NCBI GenBank assembly: GCA_947095585.1
Contig: OX352761.1
Location: 34,191,777 to 34,255,776 of the forward strand
DNA: 64,000 nucleotides
From: Nephrocerus scutellatus
Lineage: Eukaryota > Arthropoda > Insecta > Diptera > Pipunculidae
Reading direction: 5' to 3'
Position 1 is the stretch's first letter, and each line of letters starts with the position of its first letter. This document shows, one piece after another, positions 23,607 to 35,800 of the stretch. The notes beneath the pieces were generated by a model that saw only the letters and a list, made by a program, of their open reading frames with translations, was not told where the DNA came from and did not search any database. Made by a program: the position numbers and the translations under genes.

Positions 23607-24360
23607 TATTAAAGTTGTGTTTTGTAAATTAATTAACTTGTGTTGTGTTTTATTTGCAAAATCCTTTACTAGCTCGAAAGCCTTAATTTCGTAACAATAT
23701 TATTTTAGTTAAACTTATTACAATGAAGATATTCTAACGATAAGAAGAATTTCAACTAGTGCCCGACTAGTGTCACATGCCACTTTTACTAACACATATC
23801 TATATACGAGTATATAAAAAGAATGTATGTGTTTGTTTGTATGTTTGTCCCTAAATTAATCAAGAACGCCTTGACCAATTTCAGCCAAACTTGGTATACA
23901 TATTACTTACAATCTGGAATCAAATATATCGGGTGGGCGTAACACCTTTTATGGCAGAGGTGGAGTTGCAGCTTATATTATAGTCGAAACCAAAGTTTTT
24001 GCGATCACTGTGATGAAAAGTGCTGGCTAGATGGTGCTGGGAGATCAGGTGTTGTTGGCCTGCCGATATCTAGGGTAGCTGAGATGAATAGTGGTCGTAG
24101 GACACCTCTATGGGTGTTGGTTGTTTACGGGATTAGTGTCGATTCTGTAGTTTTCGGGTCGCTGAGGTGAATAGTGAGGGTAAGACACCTGTAGGAGGAG
24201 TGGGTCCATATGCGGGTTGGAGGGGGGTTGTCTATAGTATATTGTCGATTCCATAGTTTTCGGATTTCAATGGTGACGGGGTCCATAGGTCAAATTGTAC
24301 ACTTACTAGTATACTATAATATACGATTAGATATATCTACTATTTAATAAAAAAAAAAAC
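23607..24360 (+). other. Unclassified AT-rich DNA, possible non-autonomous element
   Basis: From about 23,805 the sequence reads TATATACGAGTATATAAAAA followed by GT-rich DNA and ATTTCAGCCAAACTTGGTAT. This style is common at ends of non-autonomous insect elements (Helitron-like). Two related segments with TCGATTCTGTAGTTTTCGG / TCGATTCCATAGTTTTCGG (about 24,143 and 24,245) suggest a small internal duplication. I cannot define its ends. Confidence 0.25.
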
Positions 24361-25380
24361 CCGCAACTATACTTTACATGTAAAAGATGAGATCGAGAAC
24401 AATGCACTGAGTCAAGTTCCAGTTGCAAATTAACACTCGCAAGGCTGCCACATATAAGTCCCCAATTGCATTATATCTTTTTCTATATCATGCTCCCGCC
24501 CATTGTGTGGGCGAAGTGTACAAAAACTTAACACTCTTCCCTTATCTGATGTTGACAGTGGACGAACGGACAAAACACACAAACAAATCAACAAATTTGC
24601 GTACTGACACAATGCAAACATTTTCATTGTTTTGTATGCATAATCTTTGATTGTCATTCCAAATATCCACATCAAGTACGAACAAATTGACAAAATTAAA
24701 TTAAATTGATTACATCGCCACCGAACGATTTAAACTTTGTACAGATGCACTTTTGTCCAGAAGGCACTGCAACGGCATCACAACATCTCGTCGTCGTCCG
24801 TCGCCCTCATGCGATACTCATGCGGTTATTTGTGGTGTGCAACTCCATATGCGCTCTCGAATTAACTTTCGCATTATTGTATAAGCAACGCATCGTTTCG
24901 TGTCGCAGGATCCTCATGCTCAAATCCAATAAATTTAATATTATATATCATACAAGAAGACGTTGTCGGTCGTCTGATAAGCTTCTGTTGTGCACCACCC
25001 ATCTATGGGAAAAGAAGCAACAGCCGGGCTCCGGCACGTACTGCAAAGTAGTGGCAAGTAAAAGATTAAATTGTTATTTATCTGAATAACACGAAGAAAG
25101 TGCACTTTCCTCAGGAACTTGTTGCTCTTCAGAACGAACCGCACGCCACTCCGCAACAATGAATGTCCTGGCTGAGTTTTGGTTGCAGTTGAATTGATGG
25201 ATACGGCAGTCTGATGATGGGCAGGCCTGATTGGGTTCTAAATTTGACTCATTCCTAGATCGTACAAGTACAAGTTTACCGACACTTCGTACTGTCCGAA
25301 TACGGATGCGAAGTCTGGATTAAACCTAATTGTGTACTTTGTCAAGCGTTCACATGTCATTTGTTTGTCAGACGCGAGTG

Positions 25381-25423
<43 letters not shown>

Positions 25424-28400
25424 ATGTGTGGATGTGTGCCTGTTAATGGGGTTCACACTCTTATTAAATAAGTATCAATAGCCCCGACAGCCTCGAGGCA
25501 AATTCTCACATCACATCGGCTGCATCAATTGAATAATATTTATGATGTGCGGACATTTGTAATACACCAGTCCACTTATATGGCTGTATAATATATATAA
25601 TATATATATATATATATGTCCAGCTCCAGCGTAGTGTTGAGTCGCACTGATCTGCAAAGAACTCAACTTAAGTGTTTTGTCTCGATTTCTCATGTTACTT
25701 TACCCCCTTGTTGTTGTATTTGTTTAATTGAAGCTGGGAGAAAATTCATATGAATCTGAAGCTTATACATAGAGCTTAAATTAGTGCAACTGAAAATTAT
25801 GACACTATCGCATTATCACCAAATAGACACGCCATAGTCTTCATTTGGAGAATTTCCTTTCAGCTTTCCTCAATGCAATTCCGCTTGCGATCAGTGCCAG
25901 CAGAGTCGCAGTGTCTTCCAGTCCAACAGCAGCAGCCGCTGCAACGGACATTGGCAGAAATGTTCATTGACTATGTGCAGATCCGCACCATCAGCGCCGG
26001 ATATTCTAATAAAAGTATTGCTCCGCATATGCGGAGATTTAACACTTCTTCCCGATGATGATGATGATTGCCCCTGTAAGTGGTCTGAGAGCTATAAATT
26101 TGTTAGAAAGTCAACAGTTGAGATGGTGCACTTGTGCACTATCCCATCGGCAAACGCGAGGACCGATGTGTTCATCTCCAACATTACCACGCTACAAGCG
26201 CATCGCAAATGTGCTGTACGATGCATCCATTATATGAACGAACTATGAAGCAAAAGGAACTGCTTACGGAACTACTTGTTTTCCCATCTTGCGCCTTTTA
26301 ATCAGACCATTGACCTGTCTGCCTGTCTGTCTGTCTGATACACACAGAGGGCCCGTTCGCCACTAATAATAATTTTACATCATAGATTTATGGCTGTTTG
26401 TCACCGGACAGTCGCAGGGCATTGCCTTTATATATGTAGAAACATATTTCGTTGCGTGGAAATTTCAAAATTATTTCTTCCCGCAGAGGAAAGAGTAATG
26501 GAACATATAGACTTTCTTAATCATATTGCACCCCTATCCTATATAGTGTGGCTATCAATGCTAGACGGCATAGTTCACTTCAGACATCGGTGCAGATCGT
26601 GAGAAAACAACACCCTCAAGAAACTCTAATATGATCTTGATGTCCGGTCCTGTACGGTCTGGTACGGTCGGAAATAACTTTGCTTTGCATTTCGGTATGC
26701 AGCAAGGAAAGCGCGCTAGGGGTGAAGTATTTGTACCTATGTGTTACAGGTAAAACCATGAGAACTTAACGAATAATTTTGCTGTGCTGTAATTCGAAAC
26801 GGAAGTACTTTAAGATTGCATGCTATCGGCTAAATATGGAATAACAGAAAACTGTTCCCAAGAATTAGATGTGTTGTTAATTTACGCGGCGCTGATCATA
26901 TCCTTGGGAGTTACAAACCCAAGCGTGACTGCCGCAATGCAACAATTGTTTACCTTAAAAGATATAAGAGTGTAAAAAGGCGATTTTCTTAAAGGCGACA
27001 TGTCGTAGGTTTAGTCGTGGTCAATGTTGTAATCACTGTTGCAGTTGAACAGCAACGGTCGAATGACCAAAGGACAAATTCTTCTTCTCATTAATGGGTA
27101 CTTTCAATTGGATCAGCACAAAACAAACACCGAACAAGACAAAACAAAAATGAGGAAGGTATCATATTTCGTTAATGAACCTCATCAAAAGGCGAAAAAA
27201 AAATTAAGAAAATGTCAAGACATTGAAGCTTATACTCGTACATACAAAAAAAAACAACAATCGTCACGGCGGTTGATCTGCTTCCTCTGAAGGTTTCGAT
27301 TTCGATACAACTCACGTTATCGCACTTTTATTGACTTTTTTATTGACTCTTTGATTGTAATGCGCGGCCAACATTGAGCAGGGCACTGAAATTAAGCTAT
27401 TCATCTTAAAGATGAGTTAATGTTGCTGACATATGTGTTCAAGACGCCTGGCACAGTTGACAGTCGTATCTACAACGACTTTGTAGATATAGTGCTGGAA
27501 GGTAATTTCCGTGTAACCCCGACCGTCTATGCTATCAGCAGGAATCAGGGGGTGTTTGTATTAAACAAAAGTGACGCACGCAGATAGAACAAAGTCTCAG
27601 CAGCTTCGGGTTTCGGACAGTCGATGACGAGACGACACAACACTATGCAGGCCGTACAATACAAAAATGTAATAATCGTAATGAACAAAAGTAAAATGCA
27701 ATCATCCAATACGACTGGCCGGAAGCTCTCATTAAGCAGCGAGAGCAACCTGATAATGTGCTACACTGCACTCTAGAGCTACTGCTAGCTGTCGCTGTTG
27801 TGTGAGGCGTTGTATAAGTTGTTGGTTGTTAAATGTGGCAGATGATGAGGTTGATGTGCAAATCCGTTGTCTGTTCATACACTCATTCATTCGATTCATC
27901 TGGCCATGGTGCGTGCTGATGTTTATTCATATTCTATTGTTGTGCGAGAAAGATATAGGCAGAGGGTCAGTCTTGGTCATCCAACGTGCAACATTTCTTG
28001 CCTCAGGAACAACGCATCGTTCATGTCACTACCCGTCTTTTCATATTTCATAATTTTAACATCTCAACTGTTGAAGATAGATTTGTGTTGGAGCCTCCTG
28101 CATTTGCGCAATCCTTAAATTCAGAATTATACGACAATTGTGAAGCTGGCGCTATTTCAGTTTTTTTAAATACTTAAGTACCTAATCACAAACTCTGGGA
28201 CATTTAGGTGTTTTACTAAGTTTTTGTTGTTTTTGTTTCAAGAGCTTGTAAGGCCTAAACTTGACAATTCATCAGATAAATATCAGGAAAATATCTTCAA
28301 AACACACATACGCCCATATTTGGTTTTTTAACTTTAAGTATGAATTACATTTAAAAGATGTGTGTGTAAGTTGTTTTTTACGCCGCGCTCTTGTTATTAG

Positions 28401-30190
28401 TTTTTATTTGAAAACTAACATGCGCCCTAACACCAAACAAGGCCAATAAAAGAATAGAAAGAAGTTGGTTTTATAAAGACATGTGTGTCAAAACGTACGA
28501 GAAGTATTATAAAAAATTAGTTTTTTTACGAATTAGCTATGTCCGTCCACTCACTCGTCCTTTTGTGCAGTAGAATATAGATTGGGAAGATAACCTGCCT
28601 AACGTCAGCTACTATCCTAGTTTTGTCTTCCATTTTATGTATTTATTGTTTTTTTTTATGTCTATCTTAACTCTGCACAATACACCGCGCGATTAATATC
28701 GAACGAAAGATGGATTGCAAGAGATATGTCGTTGTAATTATCCATAACATGACATAAAACCGTATAACTCTCCATTTCGTATCTATAAAAGGGTAAAGCA
28801 CAAATCTGACGCCAGCACAATTCAAGGAAAAATACTCCGCAGAAGCCTTTTCTAACCCTAGGCAGCACGGTGCCTGCCTTGTCGTGTCCATCATCAGGAT
28901 ATGCTGGCGGACAATTAGGCAAATAGATATTGCATGGCCATATCATAAGCATGCAAGTAACTCAGCTTAAGTTAAAATGCTAATGTTTTAATGCTTTAGT
29001 TTGGTTGACAGCAAAAAAAATTAAAAGCCTTTGTACAAATAAATTGTGTCCTTGTGTCTAATATGAATAAGGAGAAAAAAAAGGAAGGCCTTTAAAAACT
29101 GACTCCAGTGGACACTTATGGAAAATACTTACTTTGTGTCTCGTATCTCGATCCATAAATAAATGATGATCTGTCCGTCTATTATAGTAAAACGGAGCTT
29201 GATTACAATAGAAACTTAGACCTATTCTCCCATTCTCCAAACTCCCCCATCACCACATTAGACACCAGGTATATTCATGTTAACTTTGGCGCCGGCTGCG
29301 CGCAACACACGTCCATATAGTACCGAGCTTCACTGAACATTTTTCACGGCAACACGAAAGGAAGGACATTTTAAAACTTAGTGTGCGACCATTCATACAC
29401 AATTTGCTTAAAACCATAAAGAACATCACCACTGCGCACCGCGTAGCATGGTGCAATGCCATTAAATGCGATTTCTGCAAATCGTAGTACCTGTAGGTAA
29501 TTCAGTTCAGATATTCGTTGCAAAATTATTAAAGGTTTTGTGTCTAATCTTGTATCATCTATAGCGGTACAAGTAGAACGCAATTTAGCATTCTTTAGTG
29601 CTTGTTTGATGTGAGATGGCAACAGACCACGCATAGTATCACCACTGATTCCATTGGAAATCGAAAAGTGCCACTTAAATACTTTTCCAGAAGCAATTAA
29701 AGACAAATTTTCTAATTTCACAACAAGACCAATTCATGTACGACGGTATCAGTTTAATGAATTCCTTTTTTAATGCAGACGCCGAAATATTGCCTTGACT
29801 TTTTATGTTGACGCATAAATAAATTATTAATAAGATCTTTAACAAGCGGAAAGTTGAAATTTCGATGTAAGGAGCAAAGAAAGATAATTGTTTGGTGCAC
29901 GTTATCAGATGAAGCTTGCAAAAGGCGTCAAACGGCATTGAGAACTTTGAAACAACAAATGCCGTTACAATTAGGAAGTTAAAAAAAACTTTATTTTTAA
30001 TAACTCAATTTCCAAGAATAATTTTTTCTAAATTTCTCACCGTTAATATTGCGTGTCCTTGCGGCTATATAATTTGGAAAGTTCGATACTGTTAAGTATG
30101 CGTTCTTCTTCATTTAAAATATTTACAAAAAATATGACATCTGAACAAAAAACTACGGGGTTACGGGAGTACTATAGCCTATAACATTCC
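24361..30190. other. 5.8 kb without a recognisable gene
   Basis: Contains (TA)n tracts, a GTCT run near 26,322 and many short ORFs on both strands. None has a family motif, and none of the longer ones (127 codons at 24,706; 116 codons on minus at 29,371) shows recognisable domains. It could be intergenic or intronic DNA of pros or a neighbour. Confidence 0.45.
25387..25430. repeat. (TA)n microsatellite
   Basis: TATATA run ending in TGTGTATGTG. A second TA-rich tract lies at about 25,588-25,618. Simple repeats. Confidence 0.8.
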
Positions 30191-30198
30191 CTCACCAG

Positions 30199-30703
30199 CC
30201 AATAATTTACGTTGACATTTTTTTTAAAATACGTTTGTAAATCTCATGTTAAAATGTTATCTTTCTCCCTTTCCATCTGTACCTATAACTTTCCCCTACC
30301 AGCCAACAATATATCTTAAAAATTTCATAAAATTCAGTTTAAACATGTGGCTGATATTAACATTTTACATTCCCTGTGTGTAAAATAAAATAACTACTAA
30401 TCAAACAAATGCAGTTTTCGTGACTCATGTTTATAAAATTTAAAGAAAATCGGGCTAATTTTTTTAAAACACCTGTATGCAATTTGTGAAATGGTAGAAA
30501 ACCCATATGCAAAGTTAGAACGCGATCGGTTGAATGTAAATGTTAATATCAGCCACATTTTTAAACTGATTTTATGAAATGTTTAAGATATATTATTGGC
30601 AGTTAGGGGAAAGTTATAGGTATAGATAGAAGGGGAGAAAGGTAAATTTTTAATATGAGATTTACAAACGTATTTTTAAAAATATGTCAACGTAAATTAT
30701 TGG
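30199..30703. mobile_element. Fold-back element with ~173-bp inverted arms
   Basis: The left arm (30,199-30,372) and right arm (30,532-30,703) are inverted copies that I estimate by eye at about 90% identical. Shared blocks include CCAATAATTTACGTTGACAT, ACGTTTGTAAATCTCAT and GTGGCTGATATTAACATTT. The 159-bp spacer contains a family A-like AAAGAAAATCGGGCTAATTT. The whole could form a long hairpin. No ORF inside. Confidence 0.65.
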
Positions 30704-30707
30704 TAAC

Positions 30708-30910
30708 AAACGTATGGTTAAAATCTGAAGTTCCTAAGATGCTTCGTTACTAAGAAACAGAAAAACCGTTATATCTTGGAAACAGCGCCATCTATCAGGT
30801 CCAAATTTCACAAAAACTCAAATAGCAACGAAACAAACCTATGGTTAAAATCTGACGTTCCTAAGATGCTTCGTTGCTGCGAATTAAAAAAAACCGTCAT
30901 ATTTTGACAA
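30708..30910 (+). repeat. Direct repeat pair of ~65 bp
   Basis: ATGGTTAAAATCTGAAGTTC and the following CTAAGATGCTTCGTTACT recur about 124 bp later (from 30,832) with few changes. Starts immediately at the right end of the fold-back element. Confidence 0.55.
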
Positions 30911-31074
30911 GTTCAAACCAAAACAAAAACCAAAACCGCTAAAATCCTAATCTATGGTGAAAATTTCAGCTTCCTGCGATGTCTGGTTCCTGAGAAAGGC
31001 TATCCCAATCATTACAGACACCATTTTTATGTATTAGATTAAATTAATAAAAAAAAATTATGAAAATTCTCTTA

Positions 31075-32035
31075 TCGTAGATATACATCTGCGCAAAGTT
31101 AGAATAAAATCGGGTTAGTTTTTTAAAAATATTTTTGGGCCCTGGGACCGCTCACTTCCAAATTTTTACAAAAAATGTTGCCCATCGCATTAAACATGTT
31201 ACAAACCTATTAGCACAGATAATATAATATATACAGATGTCTTATGCCCATGCATTCATTTGAGGTCGTAATGGTTTTTTTAACTTTTTAAAATTTCTTT
31301 TTAAATTTCTTAATACAAAAATTGAGAATTGACCCCTGGCTCGGTTTCGTGGGACCCCATAACATTTTTTTAAAAAAATAACCCGATTTTCTTCAAATTT
31401 TATATACGAATGTATCTCTGATAGACAAAATTTTTTGTACAAATTTTTGAGACCCCGGGCCCCGGGTTAGTAGGGCCCCATATAATTTTTTAAAAAAAAT
31501 AACCCGATTTTCTTTAAATTTTATAAACGCGTGTATCTCCGATAGGCAACACTTTTTGTACAAATTTTGGAGACTCCGGGCACCGGGGTCGTGGGGCCCC
31601 AAAACTAAAAAAAAATTAACCCGATTTTTTTCAAATTTTATATACGTACGTATTTCCGATGAAAAACACTTTTTGTAAAATTTTTGGAGGCCCCATAAAC
31701 ATTTTTCAAAAAATTAACCCGATTTTCTTCAAATTTTATACACCTCTGTATTTCCGATGGACAAAATTTTTTGTAAAGTTTTTGGAGTGAACGGGCCCTG
31801 AGGCCCAAGGGGTTTCCATATAAATTTTTTAAAAATTAGCTCGATTTTCTTCAAATTTTTAACACATGTGTATCACTGATGGACATAACTTTTTGTAAAT
31901 TTGTTGGAGTGATAGGACCCTGAGACTCGTGTGGTGTCCATGTAAATTTTTTAAAAATTATCCCGATTTTCTTTAAATTTTAACACATACCCATCTCCTA
32001 TTAGAGAATTTACATGAAAAATTTTGGGTTGTTTT
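31075..32035 (+). repeat. Family A tandem array of ~120-bp units
   Basis: CCCGATTTTCTTCAAATTTT-like boxes start at about 31,382, 31,503, 31,620, 31,718, 31,841 and 31,962, that is every 98-123 bp. Each is followed by a TGTATCTCCGAT-like box, a TTTTTGTAAA box and a GGGCCC-rich box. A further unit at 31,085-31,190 is inverted. The array ends with the family tail TTAGAGAATTTACATG. Confidence 0.75.
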
Positions 32036-32139
32036 TAAATGTCAAATGTAACAGAATTATCATTCAAATGACAACTGAGAGTTTATGATCGTTGCTCAAT
32101 CATTGTCTATTTTATTTAAGTTATTGAAAACTTTTATTT

Positions 32140-32490
32140 AACTTGACTTGACCCCTTTGATGTCCGTTTTAACCAACACGACATAGAGTGCTGAAATTTT
32201 GTGAGCAGCTTGGTCTCGTATGGCATTTCTGAAATCCAGCGCGTTACGCTTGTAGCAAGGCGCGTGTGACGCGTGTTTTGCGTGTAAAAGTGTTTTTTTC
32301 GACTTCTTTGAGGTCCTTTTTAGCAACTTTCACACGACCTACTAGAGAGCTGAAGTTTTGTGAAAGGCTCAGTCATATGAGCCATTCTGAGATCCCACGA
32401 GTGACACATGTCGCGAGACGCGTGTAAAAGTAAAAAAAAGACATATACGTTTGTACAAGAAAAACGAAGTTTTTTTACAATTTCTTGTTT
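32140..32490 (+). repeat. Family C degenerate tandem repeat, second array
   Basis: Two units about 159 bp apart, each with AACCAACACGACAT / CTTTCACACGACCTA, a GCTGAAATTTTGTGAG or GCTGAAGTTTTGTGAA box and a CGCGTGT-rich end. Same family as 14.26-14.77 kb. Confidence 0.55.
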
Positions 32491-33835
32491 TACCTTATTT
32501 ATGACCAGTTTTAAAAAAAATCGACTAATGGTATGTTAGAAGTGTACTTGTGCGTAGTTTGGAATGCAAGAAGTTGCATTTAGCATAAACATCGAAAACG
32601 ATTTCTAAAGTCCGATTCAGTGTAGTTGCGCATAAGGTACAGTACTTTTGGATATCACCACAACCTGCGAATACTAAAGGTACTAATCTTTTTAAAAATT
32701 CATTGTCACTACCTATTTAACTACGCTATTTAATTTAATGTAAATAGAAATGAATTTATTAGGTACATATTGTTACAAAAAATGGGTTCAGTACGCTTAA
32801 CAGAGCCATCAATTGTTATCTATAATGAAAATTATGTTTGAGGGGAATTTTTTATAAATTATTCCAGAATGTTCTTGTATTTGTATTTGAGTAGAACAAT
32901 TTCGAAACTCTTGATTTGGTACACATTCCCATATTTCTTTACAAGTAGATTTCTTCAATATGTGATATTTGAATATAAGTGTTATTGTAAATATAAGTTG
33001 CGAATAGTAAGTAATCACCAGTGTAAATTTGTAAACTGTTGCTATTTGTGAATTAAGGTTGCAATTTATGAATAAACGAAACGATCTAAACTTTAGAAAG
33101 CATAAATTTCTTAACAATATATATATTCACATGATATTTATTTTTACCATAAATGTGGCACTGATTGTACATTAATTACAAATTAAAAGTCAAGCCAAGT
33201 AGCCCGATTTTGCCGGAATTATTGGTATATTAGATGTTGAGAAACTATTTTTCCGCTTACAACAATTTAATTCATGGCAATTATTAAAAATTGATTATTA
33301 TAGTTTTTAGTCTGAATAATAATAATTTTTTTATAATAATAATTGTCGTAGTAGTCAGTCGATTTTTGGAATTAAATTTTTAAATTTTTAATTGTTTCTT
33401 TTTAAATCATGAAAATTTCAAAGAAAAGAATCAAATTACAAATCTTCATGAAAGGCCTGAATTGGAGGAATTTACGAGGAACCGCAGAGAATCTTCAAGA
33501 GATCCATTTGAGTCCAGCTTTTTCGCTCATCCTGGGTGTAATGTTTGGCGTTGGAGCTTATCGGCTCGATAGTTGTGCGTGCCTTTTTAATTTGTTAGGC
33601 CTGGTACTACAAACGAATCCGGTACAATTAACTGTCGAGTTGTGGGCATTCAAGTAAGAAGTCAGCTAGTTCCTGATAGACCGAATTTTTCAATAGAGGC
33701 TCCAAGAATTTTCAAGGCTCACTTTTTTTTTTTTGTAATATTTTCTTGGTCAAGGTTTTTTGTAGTTTTCCTTGACCATGATCCATTCATTAAAGCATTT
33801 GGACTCGCGTCGTTTTAGTTTCGTGAACGTTGTTT
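32491..33835. other. AT-rich DNA without a recognised gene
   Basis: An 82-codon ORF at 33,409-33,657 has a plausible protein composition (one hydrophobic stretch) but no family I recognise. It could be part of an unknown element. Confidence 0.4.
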
Positions 33836-33844
33836 TCCGTATTG

Positions 33845-34025
33845 CTTTCTTCAATGAATCCGAAATTGAAACCGGCTACAAACGTGAGAAATGTGATGTA
33901 TTGTAAATCACATTTCTCCGATTTAACTCTTAATTTTTATAAAGGGCTTAGCCCACCTTATTCCCTTGGCGCAAGTCATTCAGGGAGTATTCCTTTGGCA
34001 ATAAGTTTAAATAAAAAAAATCAAG
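33845..34025 (+). repeat. Repeat D, copy 1
   Basis: CTACAAACGTGAGAAATGTG, TTGTAAATCACATTTCTCCG, AAAGGGCTTAGCCCA and a terminal GCAATAAGTTTAAATAAAAA. The same series occurs at 52,455-52,590. The A-rich right end suggests the 3' end of a retroposed sequence. Confidence 0.5.
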
Positions 34026-34850
34026 TTAGCCTTCTGTGAAACTTATTGTTAAACCGATCATTATACTTTGTCTGTCTCTTTGAGTGGCCTGCTACTGTGG
34101 CTTACTTTATTGGTTTATTCAAAGAAAGCAAAGAAACCCGGTGGGAAACGGGCTATATGGAGACAACATGCGGGCACAATAAATATAACCAACTTATATG
34201 GTGTCCGTTTAGAGCCAAATTATCTCGTGGGTTACGGCTTTTTAGATCATTCATTAGCAATGCTACCACAGGAATAGGCCTCAAACCTATTATTGATATG
34301 GACATCGCCTAGGCTAATGAATGTAATGAAAATTTAGCTAATTCTATTGATGTGAATGCAGTAATATTTTTAGTGACTTTAACTGTTTTGTAAAATCTCA
34401 TTTAGGAATGCGAAGAAATCCGCGACGACAACGCCGAACTGGTAAATATAGTTTCTAAAGTCGTATCCCCATCTAAGTCTAAGGCTAATAAAAAAGTAAT
34501 ATTAAACTATTTAAAATTAACGGCGAAGAAGAACGATTTGTATATAATTGCGTACTTATACCGACGAGATAATATGTTTACAGTTTTGAGAATTGGTCCA
34601 CATAGATTGAAGTTCAACTCCTCTTTGGCTACTAGCTGGAAAACCCATAATGTATATATATGTAGTATATATTTTTGTGTGAACATGTGTAGGTATACAC
34701 TGGAGGCAAAAGATGTTGCTGTCTTCTCCACATGGATTATATTATTACTTAATTGGGAGTTCGGTTTTGTTTGTGTCACATTATGTCACAAATTGATCGA
34801 GAATCTAAATCCTAGAGTATTCCGCAGTGCATATAAATTTGACAGGAGCA
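34026..34850. other. No recognisable feature
   Basis: AT-rich; several overlapping short ORFs without motifs. Confidence 0.45.
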
Positions 34851-34854
34851 TATG

Positions 34855-35110
34855 AAAAATAAAAGAGAGGAGCTAACACTAAGCTAAGAAAACTCAATTG
34901 GCTCATCGGCAGAAGAGCTGTTTTGTCGCTACATAACAAACTACTGATATAAAAACAAACATTAAGACTAGTATGGACATTCGGTATTCAACTCTGGGGG
35001 TGTGCTGCGAAAAATAACATAGAAATATTTCAGCGCTTCCAAAACAAACGCTTCCAGACGATCTAACTGGGAGCAACGTTATATAGAAGATACAACAGAA
35101 TTGAAAAATA
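34855..35110 (+). mobile_element. Jockey-group LINE fragment, C-terminal RT
   Basis: Reads LNWLIGRRAVLSLHNKLL, a stop, then WTFGIQLWGCAAKNNIEIFQ and RFQNKRFQTI. This is the classic 'LxWLIGRxSxLxxxNKLLIYKxxxxPxWTYGIQLWGxA' block of jockey/F-type elements. Two in-frame stops (near 34,950 and 35,060). The 3' end is not identifiable. Confidence 0.7.
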
Positions 35111-35269
35111 AACGTGTATTTCTTTAATAAATAATATATAGTATTTTATATGCAAATATAACAAATGTAAACTACTCGTTAGTGTAAACTAACTAATGTT
35201 GTCAACTTCATAACACTTTTATAAAAAAAAAGTTTCTGTTTACTTTATTATTTGTAGGTTGCACATGAC

Positions 35270-35800
35270 CCATGTTAAAACAAGATTAAGATATCCGGAT
35301 GGGCTAGCCTGCGTCCTCTTCAATCTGGTATTGGGGAAGTGATCCGAGACTCTGATGTAACGGCGAGAGACACAATCATCATAAGTCCCTCCAAACACTG
35401 GCTAACGCATACTATATTGACATCAATGGTAGAAGTGTACAAGAATCTTTCATCCAGATCAAACGGACGGCACAAAATCTGGGTCCACATACAATAAAGT
35501 ATCTACTTAGTGGCTTCGTCGCTAGCAAAATCAACCCTCAACCCTAAATCAACGTAATTGAACGAGATTTTGAAGAAATACAATCATTTTACTATCTCGC
35601 GTTATTTGTACCAGCTCCTAACAAGAAATACGCACACGGTTGCTTTAAACCAACAAAGCCTATATTAGTCTGTCAAAACTCTTCAAATTCAGCACTCTGA
35701 CCTCTAAGACGCGTGTCCACAGAAAAGTATTAACGAGAATTGTTGGCCCCGTTTGTGAGGAAGCATTATTCCGACTATATAATGATAAGAACAGATAAGA
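35270..35800 (+). mobile_element. Non-LTR retrotransposon relic, end of RT and C-terminus
   Basis: GLACVLFNLVLGK, then in a shifted frame VIRDSDVTARDTIII, gives the block just before YADD (which is lost). Downstream, a frame with FEEIQSFYYLALFVPAP and a later VHRKVLTRIVGPVCEEAL match the C-terminal region of the same lineage as the relics at 10.6-11.9 kb and 51.3-52.4 kb. Confidence 0.55.

Noticed and set aside
24706..25089. 127-codon ORF
   Set aside because: Composition and lack of motifs suggest chance. No homologous pattern recognised on either strand.
29371..29721. 116-codon minus-strand ORF
   Set aside because: Looked at as a possible transposase or host exon, but no conserved block could be recognised.
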